DNA of 64,000 bases from positions 13,901 through 77,900 of the forward strand of contig JBHGXW010000010.1 of assembly GCA_041920465.1 (NCBI GenBank), written 5' to 3'. The translations under genes were made by a program, and so were the position numbers. Of the stretch, positions 15,736-24,296 are shown one piece after another; the stretch's first letter is position 1; every line of letters starts with the position of its first letter. The stretch comes from Brevibacillus_H sp041920465 (GTDB taxonomy: Bacteria; Bacillota; Bacilli; Brevibacillales; Brevibacillaceae). The notes under the pieces were generated by a model. The model worked only from the letters and a program-made list of their open reading frames with translations. It was not told the origin of the DNA and made no database searches.

Positions 15736-16260
15736 TTACGAATTGTAATATCGGCTGCCGGTGTAATGAACCGCATGGGCGTTGTCGGTTGCTTGTGCGG
15801 CATGAGCAGACATCGGAGCCGTGATCGTAGTGGCGGAGCGCTGTTGATTGTAAGGATGATAAAATTCTTGAAGTGAACGCATAGCTTCTGGAGAGATGTG
15901 TCCGTGGAAAACGAGCGCCGCTGGAGAAACCTGATCGTTAGAAGCGGTATATCGTGGATTATTCCAGGCTGATTGAACAGATTGATTGGCATACACAGAC
16001 ATGCCAGCTCCGGTTACCGATTGCCCGGTTATCACCTGTCCGGGCATCACCGGTCCCGCCATCGGTTGTCCGGTATAGCCTGCGTAAGCTGTAGCAGGAG
16101 TGTAAACCGGTTGATTTACTTGCTGTTGTCCGGCGTATTGTTCGTAGGTACTTGCTTGATGGTGATGAAACGCAGCCTGTTGATGGTGAAACTGCGCTTG
16201 TTGGCGATGGGCTTGCGCTAATTGGCGATGACGAGATTGTTGATCGTACATAGGATTCAT
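15736..16260 (-). CDS. Gln/His-rich low-complexity protein, possibly a spore surface protein
   Basis: A 174-residue protein. The first 50 residues are dominated by Gln and His (repeats such as HHQQAAFHHHQ), followed by a Gly/Pro/Val-rich stretch and a C-terminal part ending in YTGSRYYNS. There is no signal peptide or membrane helix. Composition resembles coat or exosporium proteins of spore formers, but this is only a guess. ATG 16260 is chosen because GGAGGAG lies seven bases upstream. Confidence 0.65.
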   Translation of the reverse strand: MNPMYDQQSRHRQLAQAHRQQAQFHHQQAAFHHHQASTYEQYAGQQQVNQPVYTPATAYAGYTGQPMAGPVMPGQVITGQSVTGAGMSVYANQSVQSAWNNPRYTASNDQVSPAALVFHGHISPEAMRSLQEFYHPYNQQRSATTITAPMSAHAAQATDNAHAVHYTGSRYYNS

Positions 16261-16432
16261 CCTGGTCTCCTCCATTAGGTATTCGTCTGGTGGCTGAGTA
16301 ATTTGCCTTTAGAAGTATGTCCCAAAATGAGCATAACCATGTATCGCTGGATGAAAAAGCCTAGTACAGTTTCCGAGAATGAGGTACAGTAAGAAATGAT
16401 GAATGTTACAATAAATTTGATTGGAGGCAGTC

Positions 16433-17533
16433 ATGCGTATACAGGATGTATCCGTTGCCCGTCATGCGATTCCATTGAAAAAGCCGTTCAAAACGGCATT
16501 GCGTACTGTGGAAGTAGCCCATTTGATCGTGGTTAAAGTGACTTGCGATAACGGTATCATAGGCTACGGGGAAGCACCGCCAACTGTGGTGATTACCGGC
16601 GACAGCCTGGAAAGCATCGAATCGGCCATTCTACATACAATCAAACCTGCGTTAGTCGGCCAGAATCTGATCGCTTATGAACAGGTGTTCCAGCTTTTGC
16701 ATCGCTTACTGGCGGGCAATTCGAGCGCGAAAGCGGCGATTGATATGGCTCTTTATGATTGCATCTCGCAGAACTGCGGGCTTCCGCTTTATCAGTTCCT
16801 GGGCGGCTATCGCGATCAATTGGAGACCGATTTTACCGTTAGTGTCAACTCCCCGGAGGAGATGAGCGAGGATGCCGCTCAGTACGTGCAGGACGGTTTT
16901 ACCGTGTTGAAAATTAAAGTGGGTAAAGACGATATCAAGCAAGATATTGTCCGGATTCAGGAAATTCGCAAACGGGTAGGAAATCAGATAAAAATTCGTC
17001 TGGACGCCAACCAGGGCTGGGAAGCCAAGGAAGCGATCCGCTCGATCCGCAAGATGGAAGAGATGGGACTGGAGATCGAATTGGTGGAACAGCCGGTAAA
17101 AGCGCATGACATCGAAGGTCTCAAAGCGGTAACGGATGCCGTCGATACGCCGATTATGGCGGATGAAAGTGTTTTTAGTCCAAGGCAGGCTTTTGAAGTA
17201 TTGAAGTTGCGTGCAGCCGATTTGATCAATATCAAACTGATGAAAGCCGGGGGAATTTACAAGGCGCAGATCATTAACCACATGGCGGAAGAGTGCGGAG
17301 TAGAATGCATGGTCGGCAGCATGATCGAATCCCGCCTTGGCATTACGGCGGCCGCTCATTTCGCTGCCAGCAAAAAAAACATTACCCGCTTTGATTTCGA
17401 TGCGCCGTTGATGTTGGTCAAGGACCTGATGGAAGGTGGCGTCACGTATCAGGGCCGAGTGATCTGTTTGCCGAAACGGCCTGGTTTGGGAATTACCAAA
17501 ATTCTAACAGAAACGATGGAGAATAGAGGATGA
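16433..17533 (+). CDS. ykfB: L-Ala-D/L-Glu dipeptide epimerase (YkfB-like)
   Basis: A 366-residue enolase-superfamily enzyme that epimerises L-Ala-D-Glu from murein peptides. The N-terminal capping domain is followed by a barrel with the catalytic KIKVG lysine (about residue 162), metal ligands in RLDANQGW, VEQP and ADESV, and the second lysine in NIKLMKAGG. The pairing with a YkfC-like peptidase by a 4-base ATGA overlap supports the assignment over other muconate-lactonising homologues. GGAGG precedes ATG 16433. Confidence 0.88.
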   Translation: MRIQDVSVARHAIPLKKPFKTALRTVEVAHLIVVKVTCDNGIIGYGEAPPTVVITGDSLESIESAILHTIKPALVGQNLIAYEQVFQLLHRLLAGNSSAKAAIDMALYDCISQNCGLPLYQFLGGYRDQLETDFTVSVNSPEEMSEDAAQYVQDGFTVLKIKVGKDDIKQDIVRIQEIRKRVGNQIKIRLDANQGWEAKEAIRSIRKMEEMGLEIELVEQPVKAHDIEGLKAVTDAVDTPIMADESVFSPRQAFEVLKLRAADLINIKLMKAGGIYKAQIINHMAEECGVECMVGSMIESRLGITAAAHFAASKKNITRFDFDAPLMLVKDLMEGGVTYQGRVICLPKRPGLGITKILTETMENRG

Positions 17534-18432
17534 GTGAACAAAATCGGATTGTCCATGTTGCTGTTGCTACTCTCTGGACGACACCCGAATCGCCGGAGTT
17601 GATCGATCAACCGGCCATTGCCTCACCTGTTGACATACGCGGATGGTTAAACATGTCATTGGAAGACAGGCTGGGACTTTACGATAAAGATAAGGTCCAG
17701 ACACAAGCTTTGTTCGGGACAGTCGTCCAGGTTGTCAAACAGGAAGGAGATTGGGCCTATGTAGTCGTGCCCGACCAGCCAACGATCAAGGATGAACGGG
17801 GCTATCCGGGGTGGGTTCCGCTTCGCCAGCTAAGCCCGCGGGACGGGGCAGCGATGCCAGGTAAACCAATTGCGGTGGTAACGGAACCGACGGCGTATCT
17901 CTATCTGGACCCTGAACACAAAGAAATGGAAATCAGTTATTTGACCCAACTGCCTGTTATCCAAGATACTGGAGATTGGGTGCAGGTGGCAACCCCATTG
18001 GGGAATCGCTATCTGCGTAAATCGGAAGTTGCGATTCATCAATCCAGGATTCCTCAAGCTGCCGGGCAAAGAATCGTGGAAGAAGCGAAGCGATTCCTCG
18101 GTTTGCCGTACCTTTGGGGCGGGACATCCGCTTTTGGTTACGATTGTTCGGGATTTGCCTACTCCATCCACCGTGCCTGTGGTATCGCCATTCCCAGGGA
18201 TGCATCGAACCAAGCAAGATCCGGCCATTTGATTGAGACCGACAATCTTCTCCCCGGAGATTTGGTTTTCTTTGCCTTTGAGGAAGGCAGGGGCAGAGTT
18301 CATCACGTGGGCATCTATATTGGAGATGGCCAAATGATTCACGCACCGAAGACAGGGAAAACGATAGAGATGATTCCGATTAAAGGCTCACCCTATGAAG
18401 GGGAGCATTCTATTTCCAGAAGATATTGGTAA
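17530..18432 (+). CDS. ykfC: NlpC/P60 gamma-D-glutamyl-L-diamino acid endopeptidase (YkfC-like)
   Basis: A 300-residue protein without a signal peptide, so probably cytoplasmic and acting on imported murein peptides. Two SH3-like regions (about 1-95 and 105-175) precede an NlpC/P60 domain with the catalytic cysteine in YDCSGFAYS (about residue 203) and histidine in VHHVGIYIG. In Bacillus, YkfC releases L-Ala-D-Glu for YkfB, and the ATGA overlap with ykfB fits that pathway. The EamA gene follows 14 bases downstream. Confidence 0.9.
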   Translation: MSEQNRIVHVAVATLWTTPESPELIDQPAIASPVDIRGWLNMSLEDRLGLYDKDKVQTQALFGTVVQVVKQEGDWAYVVVPDQPTIKDERGYPGWVPLRQLSPRDGAAMPGKPIAVVTEPTAYLYLDPEHKEMEISYLTQLPVIQDTGDWVQVATPLGNRYLRKSEVAIHQSRIPQAAGQRIVEEAKRFLGLPYLWGGTSAFGYDCSGFAYSIHRACGIAIPRDASNQARSGHLIETDNLLPGDLVFFAFEEGRGRVHHVGIYIGDGQMIHAPKTGKTIEMIPIKGSPYEGEHSISRRYW

Positions 18433-18446
18433 CAAAGGAGTTCAAT

Positions 18447-19337
18447 ATGTTTCGATCCATACTGTATGTATTTTTAGGGGCCTGCAGCTACGGGGTATTG
18501 TCTGCCATGGTCAAATTGGCTTATCAGGCGGGATTTCAGCCGGGTGAAGTTACAGGCTCTCAAAATTTCTTTGGTACATTGTTAATGGTCATTCCCTTCC
18601 TGTTTATGAGGAAATCTGTCCTATCCCTCAAAAATGGGCTGCAACTGTTAGGCGTTGGATTAACCATTGGATTTACCAGCGTCTTGTACTATAGCTGTTT
18701 GCAATACCTGGAGTCATCCGTAGCGATTGTGCTTCTTTTCCAATTTACCTGGATGGGAGTATTGATGGAAGCGATCATCGAGCGGAAGTGGCCGTCAAAG
18801 GATAAATGGATGGTGTTGTTCCTGTTATTGATTGGCACATTCTTGGCGGCGGGTGTAATCGAGAGTGGGATTCGGTCTTTTTCTTTCCTCGGCATCTTGC
18901 TCGGTTTTCTTTCCGCCTTCACATACGCATTGTTTATCTTGTTTAGCGGGAAAGTGGCGACTGCGGTTGACGCGTGGAGCCGCAGCACGATTATGAGCAT
19001 CGGCTCGTTGATTACGTCGTTTATCGTATTTCGTCCGGAGTTTCTATGGAATGGAGCGCTGAGTCAGGGGCTTTTTTTGTGGGGAGCCTTGCTCGCATTT
19101 TTTGGTGTCATGGTTCCGACGCTGCTGTTTAATCTCGGCGTACCGAAAATCGGGGTAGGTCTGGCCACCATCCTTGGTTCAGCCGAGCTGCCGATGGCCG
19201 TCCTGCTGTCCAGCCTGGTTCTGGGTGAGCAGGTGAGCGCGATCCAATGGATTGGCGTGGTAATCATCCTCTTCGCCATCGCCTTGCCGGAGTTGAAACG
19301 CCGAAGAGAGTCATTAAACAGGGTAGGGTGGTCGTGA
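18447..19337 (+). CDS. EamA/DMT-family transporter
   Basis: A 296-residue protein with ten predicted helices in two EamA repeats (about 1-140 and 148-290). AAAGGAG precedes ATG 18447. It follows ykfBC closely and may export or import a dipeptide or amino acid product of that pathway, but the substrate is unknown. Its stop overlaps the start of a broken ATPase reading frame. Confidence 0.87.
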   Translation: MFRSILYVFLGACSYGVLSAMVKLAYQAGFQPGEVTGSQNFFGTLLMVIPFLFMRKSVLSLKNGLQLLGVGLTIGFTSVLYYSCLQYLESSVAIVLLFQFTWMGVLMEAIIERKWPSKDKWMVLFLLLIGTFLAAGVIESGIRSFSFLGILLGFLSAFTYALFILFSGKVATAVDAWSRSTIMSIGSLITSFIVFRPEFLWNGALSQGLFLWGALLAFFGVMVPTLLFNLGVPKIGVGLATILGSAELPMAVLLSSLVLGEQVSAIQWIGVVIILFAIALPELKRRRESLNRVGWS

Positions 19338-19508
19338 AGAAGCAGACGAACGGCAGTTCATGCGGCAGCAGCGAGTGCTGCAGAGTACGAAATCAAATTG
19401 ATCATTCCAAACTGGCTCACACTTTGGATGGCGATTGTAAGCGATACGGGAGCTGCACTCCTGGTTATCCTGAACAGCCTCAGGTTGTTGCGCCAACAAG
19501 GCTTGTAG
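19334..19508 (+). pseudogene. P1B-type metal ATPase remnant (ends joined by deletion)
   Basis: From GTG 19334 one frame reads KKQTNGSSCGSSECC, a cysteine-rich N-terminus typical of metal ATPases. Another frame, open to the stop at 19506-19508, reads IPNWLTLWMAIVSD and then TGAALLVILNSLRLL, the usual last segment of Cd/Zn/Cu P-type ATPases. The roughly 600 residues in between are missing. I infer an internal deletion with frame change; family placement rests mainly on the C-terminal segment. Confidence 0.6.
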
Positions 19509-19514
19509 TTTGGG

Positions 19515-19547
19515 CCCCTCGTCACAACAATTGTAACGGGGGTTTTT
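19515..19547 (+). terminator. Terminator after the ATPase remnant
   Basis: CCCCTCGT and ACGGGGG form a stem with one bulge, followed by TTTTTC. It survives although the gene it served is broken. Confidence 0.7.
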
Positions 19548-19579
19548 CTATTTTCCTCTTGAATAAATCATGTACTCCT

Positions 19580-19601
19580 TATAATATACCCATAGGGGTA
19601 T
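19580..19601 (+). promoter_or_regulatory. TATAAT promoter overlapped by a CsoR-like operator
   Basis: TATAAT (19580-19585) runs straight into ATACCCATAGGGGTAT (19586-19601), an inverted repeat of the ATACCC...GGGTAT type bound by CsoR/CstR-family metal or persulfide repressors. The position would block transcription of the adaptor pseudogene. No csoR gene is in the window. Confidence 0.55.
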
Positions 19602-19624
19602 TTTTAAAAAAGGAGAGGCATGTC

Positions 19625-20120
19625 GTGAAAACATCTGTTAAAGTAATTACTTTCTTTATTTTGCCGGTTTCCGTGGCGTTGCTCCTGTTGGAAGAAACAT
19701 TTTCCTCCAAAGTGGAGCCTGGATTTTCTGCCGCACAAACAAAGACGGTGGAAGGTGTTCCGATCAGGCAAGTTACCGAATCGTACGGCAACGAGGGAAT
19801 TGCCGTGACCGGTTCTGTAGTTCCGGCTGAGACGGCAAGGATTTCTGCCAAAGTGATGGCAACGGTTATTCGGATGTAATGGAAAGAAAGGAATGTTGGT
19901 CAAAAAAGGAGATCCGTTAATTGACTTGTACCCCACACAAGGACTGGCGTTTCAACAAGAAGCCCGCTCTGGTGTGCAAAGCGCGGTAGCGTCCATGCAG
20001 ACGCTTAAAGAAACGATTGCTGTAGCCAAAAAAGAGGTGGAAAAATTGGAAGTATCGGTTCAGCAAGCGAAGATTAAGCTGGAAGAGCCAAACGCAAGGA
20101 AAAAATATTGCGTAAGCTAA
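19625..20120 (+). pseudogene. Efflux adaptor (HlyD/RND membrane-fusion) remnant, frameshifted and truncated
   Basis: GTG 19625 has an AAGGAGAGG ribosome site and starts a protein with an N-terminal helix and the adaptor pattern VTGSVVPAETARISAKVMATV. This frame stops at 19879. The family continues in another frame from about 19893 (MLVKKGDPLIDLYPTQ, then a coiled-coil hairpin start rich in Gln, Lys and Glu) and stops at 20120, before the second lipoyl half and barrel domains. One frameshift and loss of the 3' two thirds explain it. No RND permease follows. Confidence 0.72.
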
Positions 20121-20611
20121 GCATAAAAGAAGATGCCCGAACCTGCGGCCATTCAATGCGCGTATAGAAAGAAATCCTGCAAAGAGAAACGGTAACTCAA
20201 GTAAAAAATTCTGGACGTGTACAGGAATTCCTGGTCTGAATGATCAAGGTTCTGTTCACGTCTTTTTTTATACCACTGAATGGATTCGAAGATCTGATTC
20301 ATTAATAATTGCTGTGGCGGGTGCGTAATGAAATGGCAATGGTCTATTTATTGATTGCTACCGGATTTTCTTTCCGTTGATTCGGAAGTCTTAGTAAAAT
20401 AGTGTCGAAAAAACAAAAAATCTGGGCTTATTTGTATAAATTTGGTTTGCAATGGTAAGATTCGGGTATTTAATATTAGAAGTATCTCGGAATTTGGTTC
20501 GTTCTCGATGTTTTGACCATCATTCTCAGTTCGGATAAAGGGGTGTACAGGCCCTCAAATTCAACTCCCCGGGTTAAATAAGACAATACAAACAGGGCTG
20601 GAGTGATTCAC
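20121..20611. other. Gap of about 490 bases, probably decayed sequence
   Basis: No supported gene. It holds one terminator (20214-20269) and A/T-rich sequence before the GGDEF-EAL gene. A short open stretch near 20328-20383 encodes MAMVYLLIATGF-like residues, which might be a transporter fragment but is too short to name. Confidence 0.5.
20214..20269 (+). terminator. Terminator downstream of the adaptor remnant
   Basis: GACGTG (20214-20219) pairs with CACGTC (20257-20262), followed by seven T. The loop is long at 37 bases and contains a smaller hairpin (CAGGAATTCCTG). Confidence 0.6.
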
Positions 20612-22831
20612 ATGATTAACCCGAACTATAGTGACTTAAAGCTTATTGCTTCATTGCGAAAGCTGCGTGAAGCATGCAAGGGCCAGCCTGAGCTGGAGCC
20701 GTACCTGCAGACATTAGAGACGGATGTTTATGAATCGCTGCAAGAGTTATCCGATTTGAAAAGTGTATTAAACCTTTCCACGATCATCGCCATTACAGAC
20801 ACAAAAGGCAAGATTTTGTATGCCAATGATAAATTTTGCGAGGTTTCCAAGTATTCAAGGGAAGAATTGGTCGGAAACAGTCATCGCATTCTTAACTCTG
20901 GATACCACGATAAGAAATTTTTTCAGAAGATGTGGAAAACCATTTCGCGGGGAGAAATTTGGAGTGATGAGATCAAGAACAAAGCCAAAGACGGCTCTTT
21001 CTATTGGGTCAAAACAACCGTGATTCCGCTGCTCGACGAAACAGGGAAACCCTATCAGTATGTGTCATTAAGAACAGATATAACCAAAGGCAAAATTGCT
21101 GAAGAAAAGTACCGTGAATCCATTAAAAACGACTTTTACCGAACGGTTCATGCACTTCACAATTTAGTGTTCAAACTGAAAAAAAGACAGGACGGCAGGA
21201 TCATCTATACCCTTTTTGAAGGGAAGTTGGCCAGGAAATTACAATTACATACACCTTATACCTATGAGAAAACGCCGCGTGAAATATTCTCACCTGAGCT
21301 TGCCGAATATCTGGAAGATTTTTACAAAAAAGCCTTTTCAGGCAAAAGCCTTACCTTCACTTTCGAATACAAGGGCGGATTCTATCATACAACCCTTTCC
21401 CCTATCATCATGGACGGGGAAGTGACAGAAGTGATCGGGTCTGCCAGCGATATAACAGATCTCATCAGAGCGGAAGAGGTCATTCTTCATATGGCCTATC
21501 ATGATCCGCTGACCAATTTGATGAACCGGCGCAAATTTATCGAAGATCTGCCGGCAGCGATCAGACACGCCCAAGCAAACCGTACAAAACTTGCCGTCAT
21601 GTTCCTCGATTTGGATCGGTTCAAGCAGATTAATGATTCGCTGGGCCATTCCGTTGGAGACAAGCTCATAACTGCGGTAGCCCGGCGTCTGGAAAACGAA
21701 ATCAAAAGAGAGAAAGAATGCTCGTTGTTCCGTGTCGGCGGAGATGAATTTATTATTCTGGTTCCGGGATTACAGGAACAATCAGAGGTGAATTCTATTG
21801 CCAAGCGCTTGCTGGGTGTGTTCCATTCGGCCATTTGTCTTGACGAGCAAGAGTTTTTCATTACGGCCAGTATCGGAGTCAGCCTATATCCGGTAAGTGG
21901 AACGGACTCGGAAACTTTGATGAAAAATGCGGACACCGCCATGTACTATGCCAAGAAGCGGGGCAGAAACACGTTTCAGATCTACACACCGGAGATGAAC
22001 GCCAAATATAATGAAAATTTGCAGTTGGAAGTAGAATTGAGAAAAGCCATCAAAAATCAAGAGCTTTATCTCGTCTACCAACCCAAAGTAGATATTCGCA
22101 GCGGAAAAATGGTGGGGATGGAAGCGCTGCTTCGCTGGCGGCACCCAACTTTGGGAGAGGTTTGTCCCGCTCAGTTTATCCCGATTGCCGAAGAGACGGG
22201 AATCATCGTTTCATTGGGTGAATGGGTCCTGCAAACTGCCTGCCAACAGAATAAGCTGTGGATCGATGCGGGCTATCCAGCCTTATGTGTCAGTGTCAAC
22301 GTATCCGCTCTGCAATTTCAACAAACCAATTTTGTCGAGACGGTAAATAGGGTCATCAAGACGATTGGCATTGATCCCAAATACGTAGAATTGGAAATTA
22401 CCGAGAACAGTATTATGGATAATACGGAAGAATGCATCGCAACCCTAACCAAACTAAAAGAGATTGGTGTATCCATCTCGATAGACGATTTCGGTACCGG
22501 GTATTCTTCCTTAAGCTACCTGAAGCGATTCCCGATCAATGCGCTAAAAATCGATCAATCCTTCGTCCGGGATATCATGGCAGATGCCGATGACGCCGCC
22601 ATTGTGAAAGCGGTCATCAATCTGGCTCACAACATGAACTTGAAGGTTATCGCAGAAGGTGTTGAGAATCAAGCCGCCTTCGAGTTTTTGCGCAAGCAGC
22701 GGTGCGATCAGCTCCAGGGTTACTTTATCAGCAAGCCGCTGCCGGCAGAAGAGTTTGAAAAACTGCTGAGGGAACAATTGCATTCCTCCAAGGAATCGAA
22801 AGGAAAGACTAGAAAAAGTACATTTGCTTAA
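20612..22831 (+). CDS. PAS-GGDEF-EAL protein (c-di-GMP synthesis/degradation)
   Basis: A 739-residue cytoplasmic protein. After a short helical N-terminus come two PAS-like sensor domains (about 50-165 and 175-285), a GGDEF domain with intact GGDEF at about 376-380, and an EAL domain with EAL near 504 and DDFGTGYSS later on. Both catalytic signatures are complete. The RXXD product-inhibition site before GGDEF is not in place. ATG 20612 has GGAG eight bases upstream. It stands alone between terminators; with the HD-GYP protein it is one of two c-di-GMP genes here. Confidence 0.93.
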   Translation: MINPNYSDLKLIASLRKLREACKGQPELEPYLQTLETDVYESLQELSDLKSVLNLSTIIAITDTKGKILYANDKFCEVSKYSREELVGNSHRILNSGYHDKKFFQKMWKTISRGEIWSDEIKNKAKDGSFYWVKTTVIPLLDETGKPYQYVSLRTDITKGKIAEEKYRESIKNDFYRTVHALHNLVFKLKKRQDGRIIYTLFEGKLARKLQLHTPYTYEKTPREIFSPELAEYLEDFYKKAFSGKSLTFTFEYKGGFYHTTLSPIIMDGEVTEVIGSASDITDLIRAEEVILHMAYHDPLTNLMNRRKFIEDLPAAIRHAQANRTKLAVMFLDLDRFKQINDSLGHSVGDKLITAVARRLENEIKREKECSLFRVGGDEFIILVPGLQEQSEVNSIAKRLLGVFHSAICLDEQEFFITASIGVSLYPVSGTDSETLMKNADTAMYYAKKRGRNTFQIYTPEMNAKYNENLQLEVELRKAIKNQELYLVYQPKVDIRSGKMVGMEALLRWRHPTLGEVCPAQFIPIAEETGIIVSLGEWVLQTACQQNKLWIDAGYPALCVSVNVSALQFQQTNFVETVNRVIKTIGIDPKYVELEITENSIMDNTEECIATLTKLKEIGVSISIDDFGTGYSSLSYLKRFPINALKIDQSFVRDIMADADDAAIVKAVINLAHNMNLKVIAEGVENQAAFEFLRKQRCDQLQGYFISKPLPAEEFEKLLREQLHSSKESKGKTRKSTFA

Positions 22832-22883
22832 AACTACAGTTTGACCATATACAAAAAAACCCATTCTTGCAATAATAGAGTAG

Positions 22884-22912
22884 AAGACCTCGGCCGCCTT
22901 AGAGGTCTTTTT
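22884..22912 (+). terminator. Terminator after the GGDEF-EAL gene
   Basis: AAGACCT (22884-22890) pairs with AGGTCTT (22903-22909), followed by TTT. Confidence 0.7.
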
Positions 22913-22936
22913 ACTTTTCGTCGGGAGGTTGAATTC

Positions 22937-23341
22937 ATGGTCAAAAAATTTTTTGCAATAGATGAAGCGAATCAACTCTTGCCAGTTTTGCGTACGGAAT
23001 TGGCCAGCATGCAGCAAATTCAAAAGGATTTTTACAAGGCTTACCAAACGCTTCAACAAATTCGTTCGCAAACCGTTGGACGAAGTGAATCGGCTGCCGT
23101 ACAGGACAGCTTGTTTGAATGGGAATGTAAACTGGAGTTCATGCAATTCGAATTCGACATGCATTTCAAGGCCATTGTGTCCAAGGGAGCACAGGTGAAG
23201 GATGTTGATCTTGGCTTGATCGATTTTCCGGCTATTTATCAAGGGGAAGAGGTACTTCTTTGTTGGCGGTTGGGAGAAGACTCGGTCAGCCACTATCATT
23301 CGATTGATGAGGGGTACGCCGGACGAAAAAAGATTTATTGA
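22937..23341 (+). CDS. DUF2203 family protein
   Basis: A 134-residue soluble protein with the DUF2203 layout: KKFFAIDEANQLLPVLR at the start, a long helix, then VKDVDLGLIDFPA and the closing LCWRLGED...HYHSIDEGYAGR. Conserved in Bacillales and many other bacteria; I know of no established function. GGGAGG precedes ATG 22937. The upstream extension of the frame runs through a terminator and is not coding. Confidence 0.9.
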   Translation: MVKKFFAIDEANQLLPVLRTELASMQQIQKDFYKAYQTLQQIRSQTVGRSESAAVQDSLFEWECKLEFMQFEFDMHFKAIVSKGAQVKDVDLGLIDFPAIYQGEEVLLCWRLGEDSVSHYHSIDEGYAGRKKIY

Positions 23342-23430
23342 TGCGGCTACATAGGCTGGTATTTTCTCGTGTATCCTAATGATGCGTGTCTACACCGCGA
23401 ACATTCCAGCTAAGGGAGCGAGAAAACGCG

Positions 23431-24054
23431 ATGCGTCAACGAATCATCTGCTTTTGTCTGGCTTTTATTGTATGCTTTTGGGTTCTTCCCGAGCGTTCAT
23501 GGGGTCAACAAGCGTACGATACCTATACGGTCAAGCCGGGTGACAGTTTGTGGAAGATAGCCGTTAAATACCAAGTTGGACTGGGTGAAATTATCAGCGC
23601 CAACCCTCAAATTGCCAACCCTCATCTTATCTATCCCAAGGAGAAAATCAAGGTTCCGCTGTTAACCGAAGTGAAGGCGATTGAACAACAAGTGGTTCGG
23701 CTGGTGAATCTGGAACGGCAAAAACGGGGACTTACAGCCCTGAGGCTTAATTGGGAAGTGGCCCGTGTCGCCCGTTACAAGTCAATCGACATGCGTGATC
23801 GGAACTATTTTTCGCACACCTCTCCAACCTACGGCTCCCCGTTCTCCATGCTTCAGTCATTTGGCATCTCTTATCAGGCTGCAGGCGAGAATATTGCTGC
23901 CGGTCAACCTACTGCCCAAGAAGTGATGAAGAGCTGGATGAACAGCACCGGCCATCGGCAAAATATCTTGAATCCGCTCTATACACAGATCGGTGTCGGA
24001 CTTGCCAGAGGCGGCAGCTATGGGATTTACTGGACGCAAATGTTTATCAAATAA
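23431..24054 (+). CDS. Secreted LysM-CAP domain protein (YkwD/SafA-like)
   Basis: A 207-residue protein. A signal peptide (about 1-26) is followed by a LysM peptidoglycan-binding domain (YTVKPGDSLWKIAVKY, about 33-76) and a CAP/SCP domain (about 85-205) with the motifs YFSHTSPTYGSPFSML, AGENIAAG and GHRQNILNP. Such proteins bind the wall or spore cortex; enzymatic activity is unclear. AAGGGAGCG precedes ATG 23431. Confidence 0.9.
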   Translation: MRQRIICFCLAFIVCFWVLPERSWGQQAYDTYTVKPGDSLWKIAVKYQVGLGEIISANPQIANPHLIYPKEKIKVPLLTEVKAIEQQVVRLVNLERQKRGLTALRLNWEVARVARYKSIDMRDRNYFSHTSPTYGSPFSMLQSFGISYQAAGENIAAGQPTAQEVMKSWMNSTGHRQNILNPLYTQIGVGLARGGSYGIYWTQMFIK

Positions 24055-24082
24055 ACAAGTCAACATGACCAAGTCTATTCAA

Positions 24083-24107
24083 CCCCGGAAGAAATTCCGG
24101 GGATTTA
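24083..24107 (+). terminator. Terminator after the LysM-CAP gene
   Basis: CCCCGGAA (24083-24090) pairs perfectly with TTCCGGGG (24095-24102) around a GAAA tetraloop. The T tail is short (ATTTATCTT). Confidence 0.7.
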
Positions 24108-24180
24108 TCTTACATACATATACGGTTTCGTCATCTTGCGAAAAAAAGAGCAAGGATGTAAACTTAAGAAATAAAAATAG

Positions 24181-24196
24181 GGCAAGCGCTTTCCTT
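24181..24196. promoter_or_regulatory. AAGCGCTT operator upstream of the LacI-family gene
   Basis: GCAAGCGCTTTCC with core AAGCGCTT at 24184-24191, about 105 bases before the regulator. Same core as four sites in the inositol cluster, which suggests autoregulation. CcpA cre sites look similar, so catabolite control is the alternative. Confidence 0.6.
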
Positions 24197-24296
24197 ACCT
24201 GGATTGCAAAACATAACACCATGCCAAATACCACTGGCATTTTTCATTCAAACGCTTTAATGTTATCGGGATTAAAATGCGAAAGATTGGTGAGAA

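Noticed and set aside
19247..19879. A 210-residue open frame across the EamA end and the adaptor start
   Set aside because: It runs antiphase through the EamA gene, a terminator and an operator; only its last part (from GTG 19625) matches a protein family.
20400..20611. c-di-GMP riboswitch before the GGDEF-EAL gene
   Set aside because: The conserved GEMM core elements were not found in the leader.
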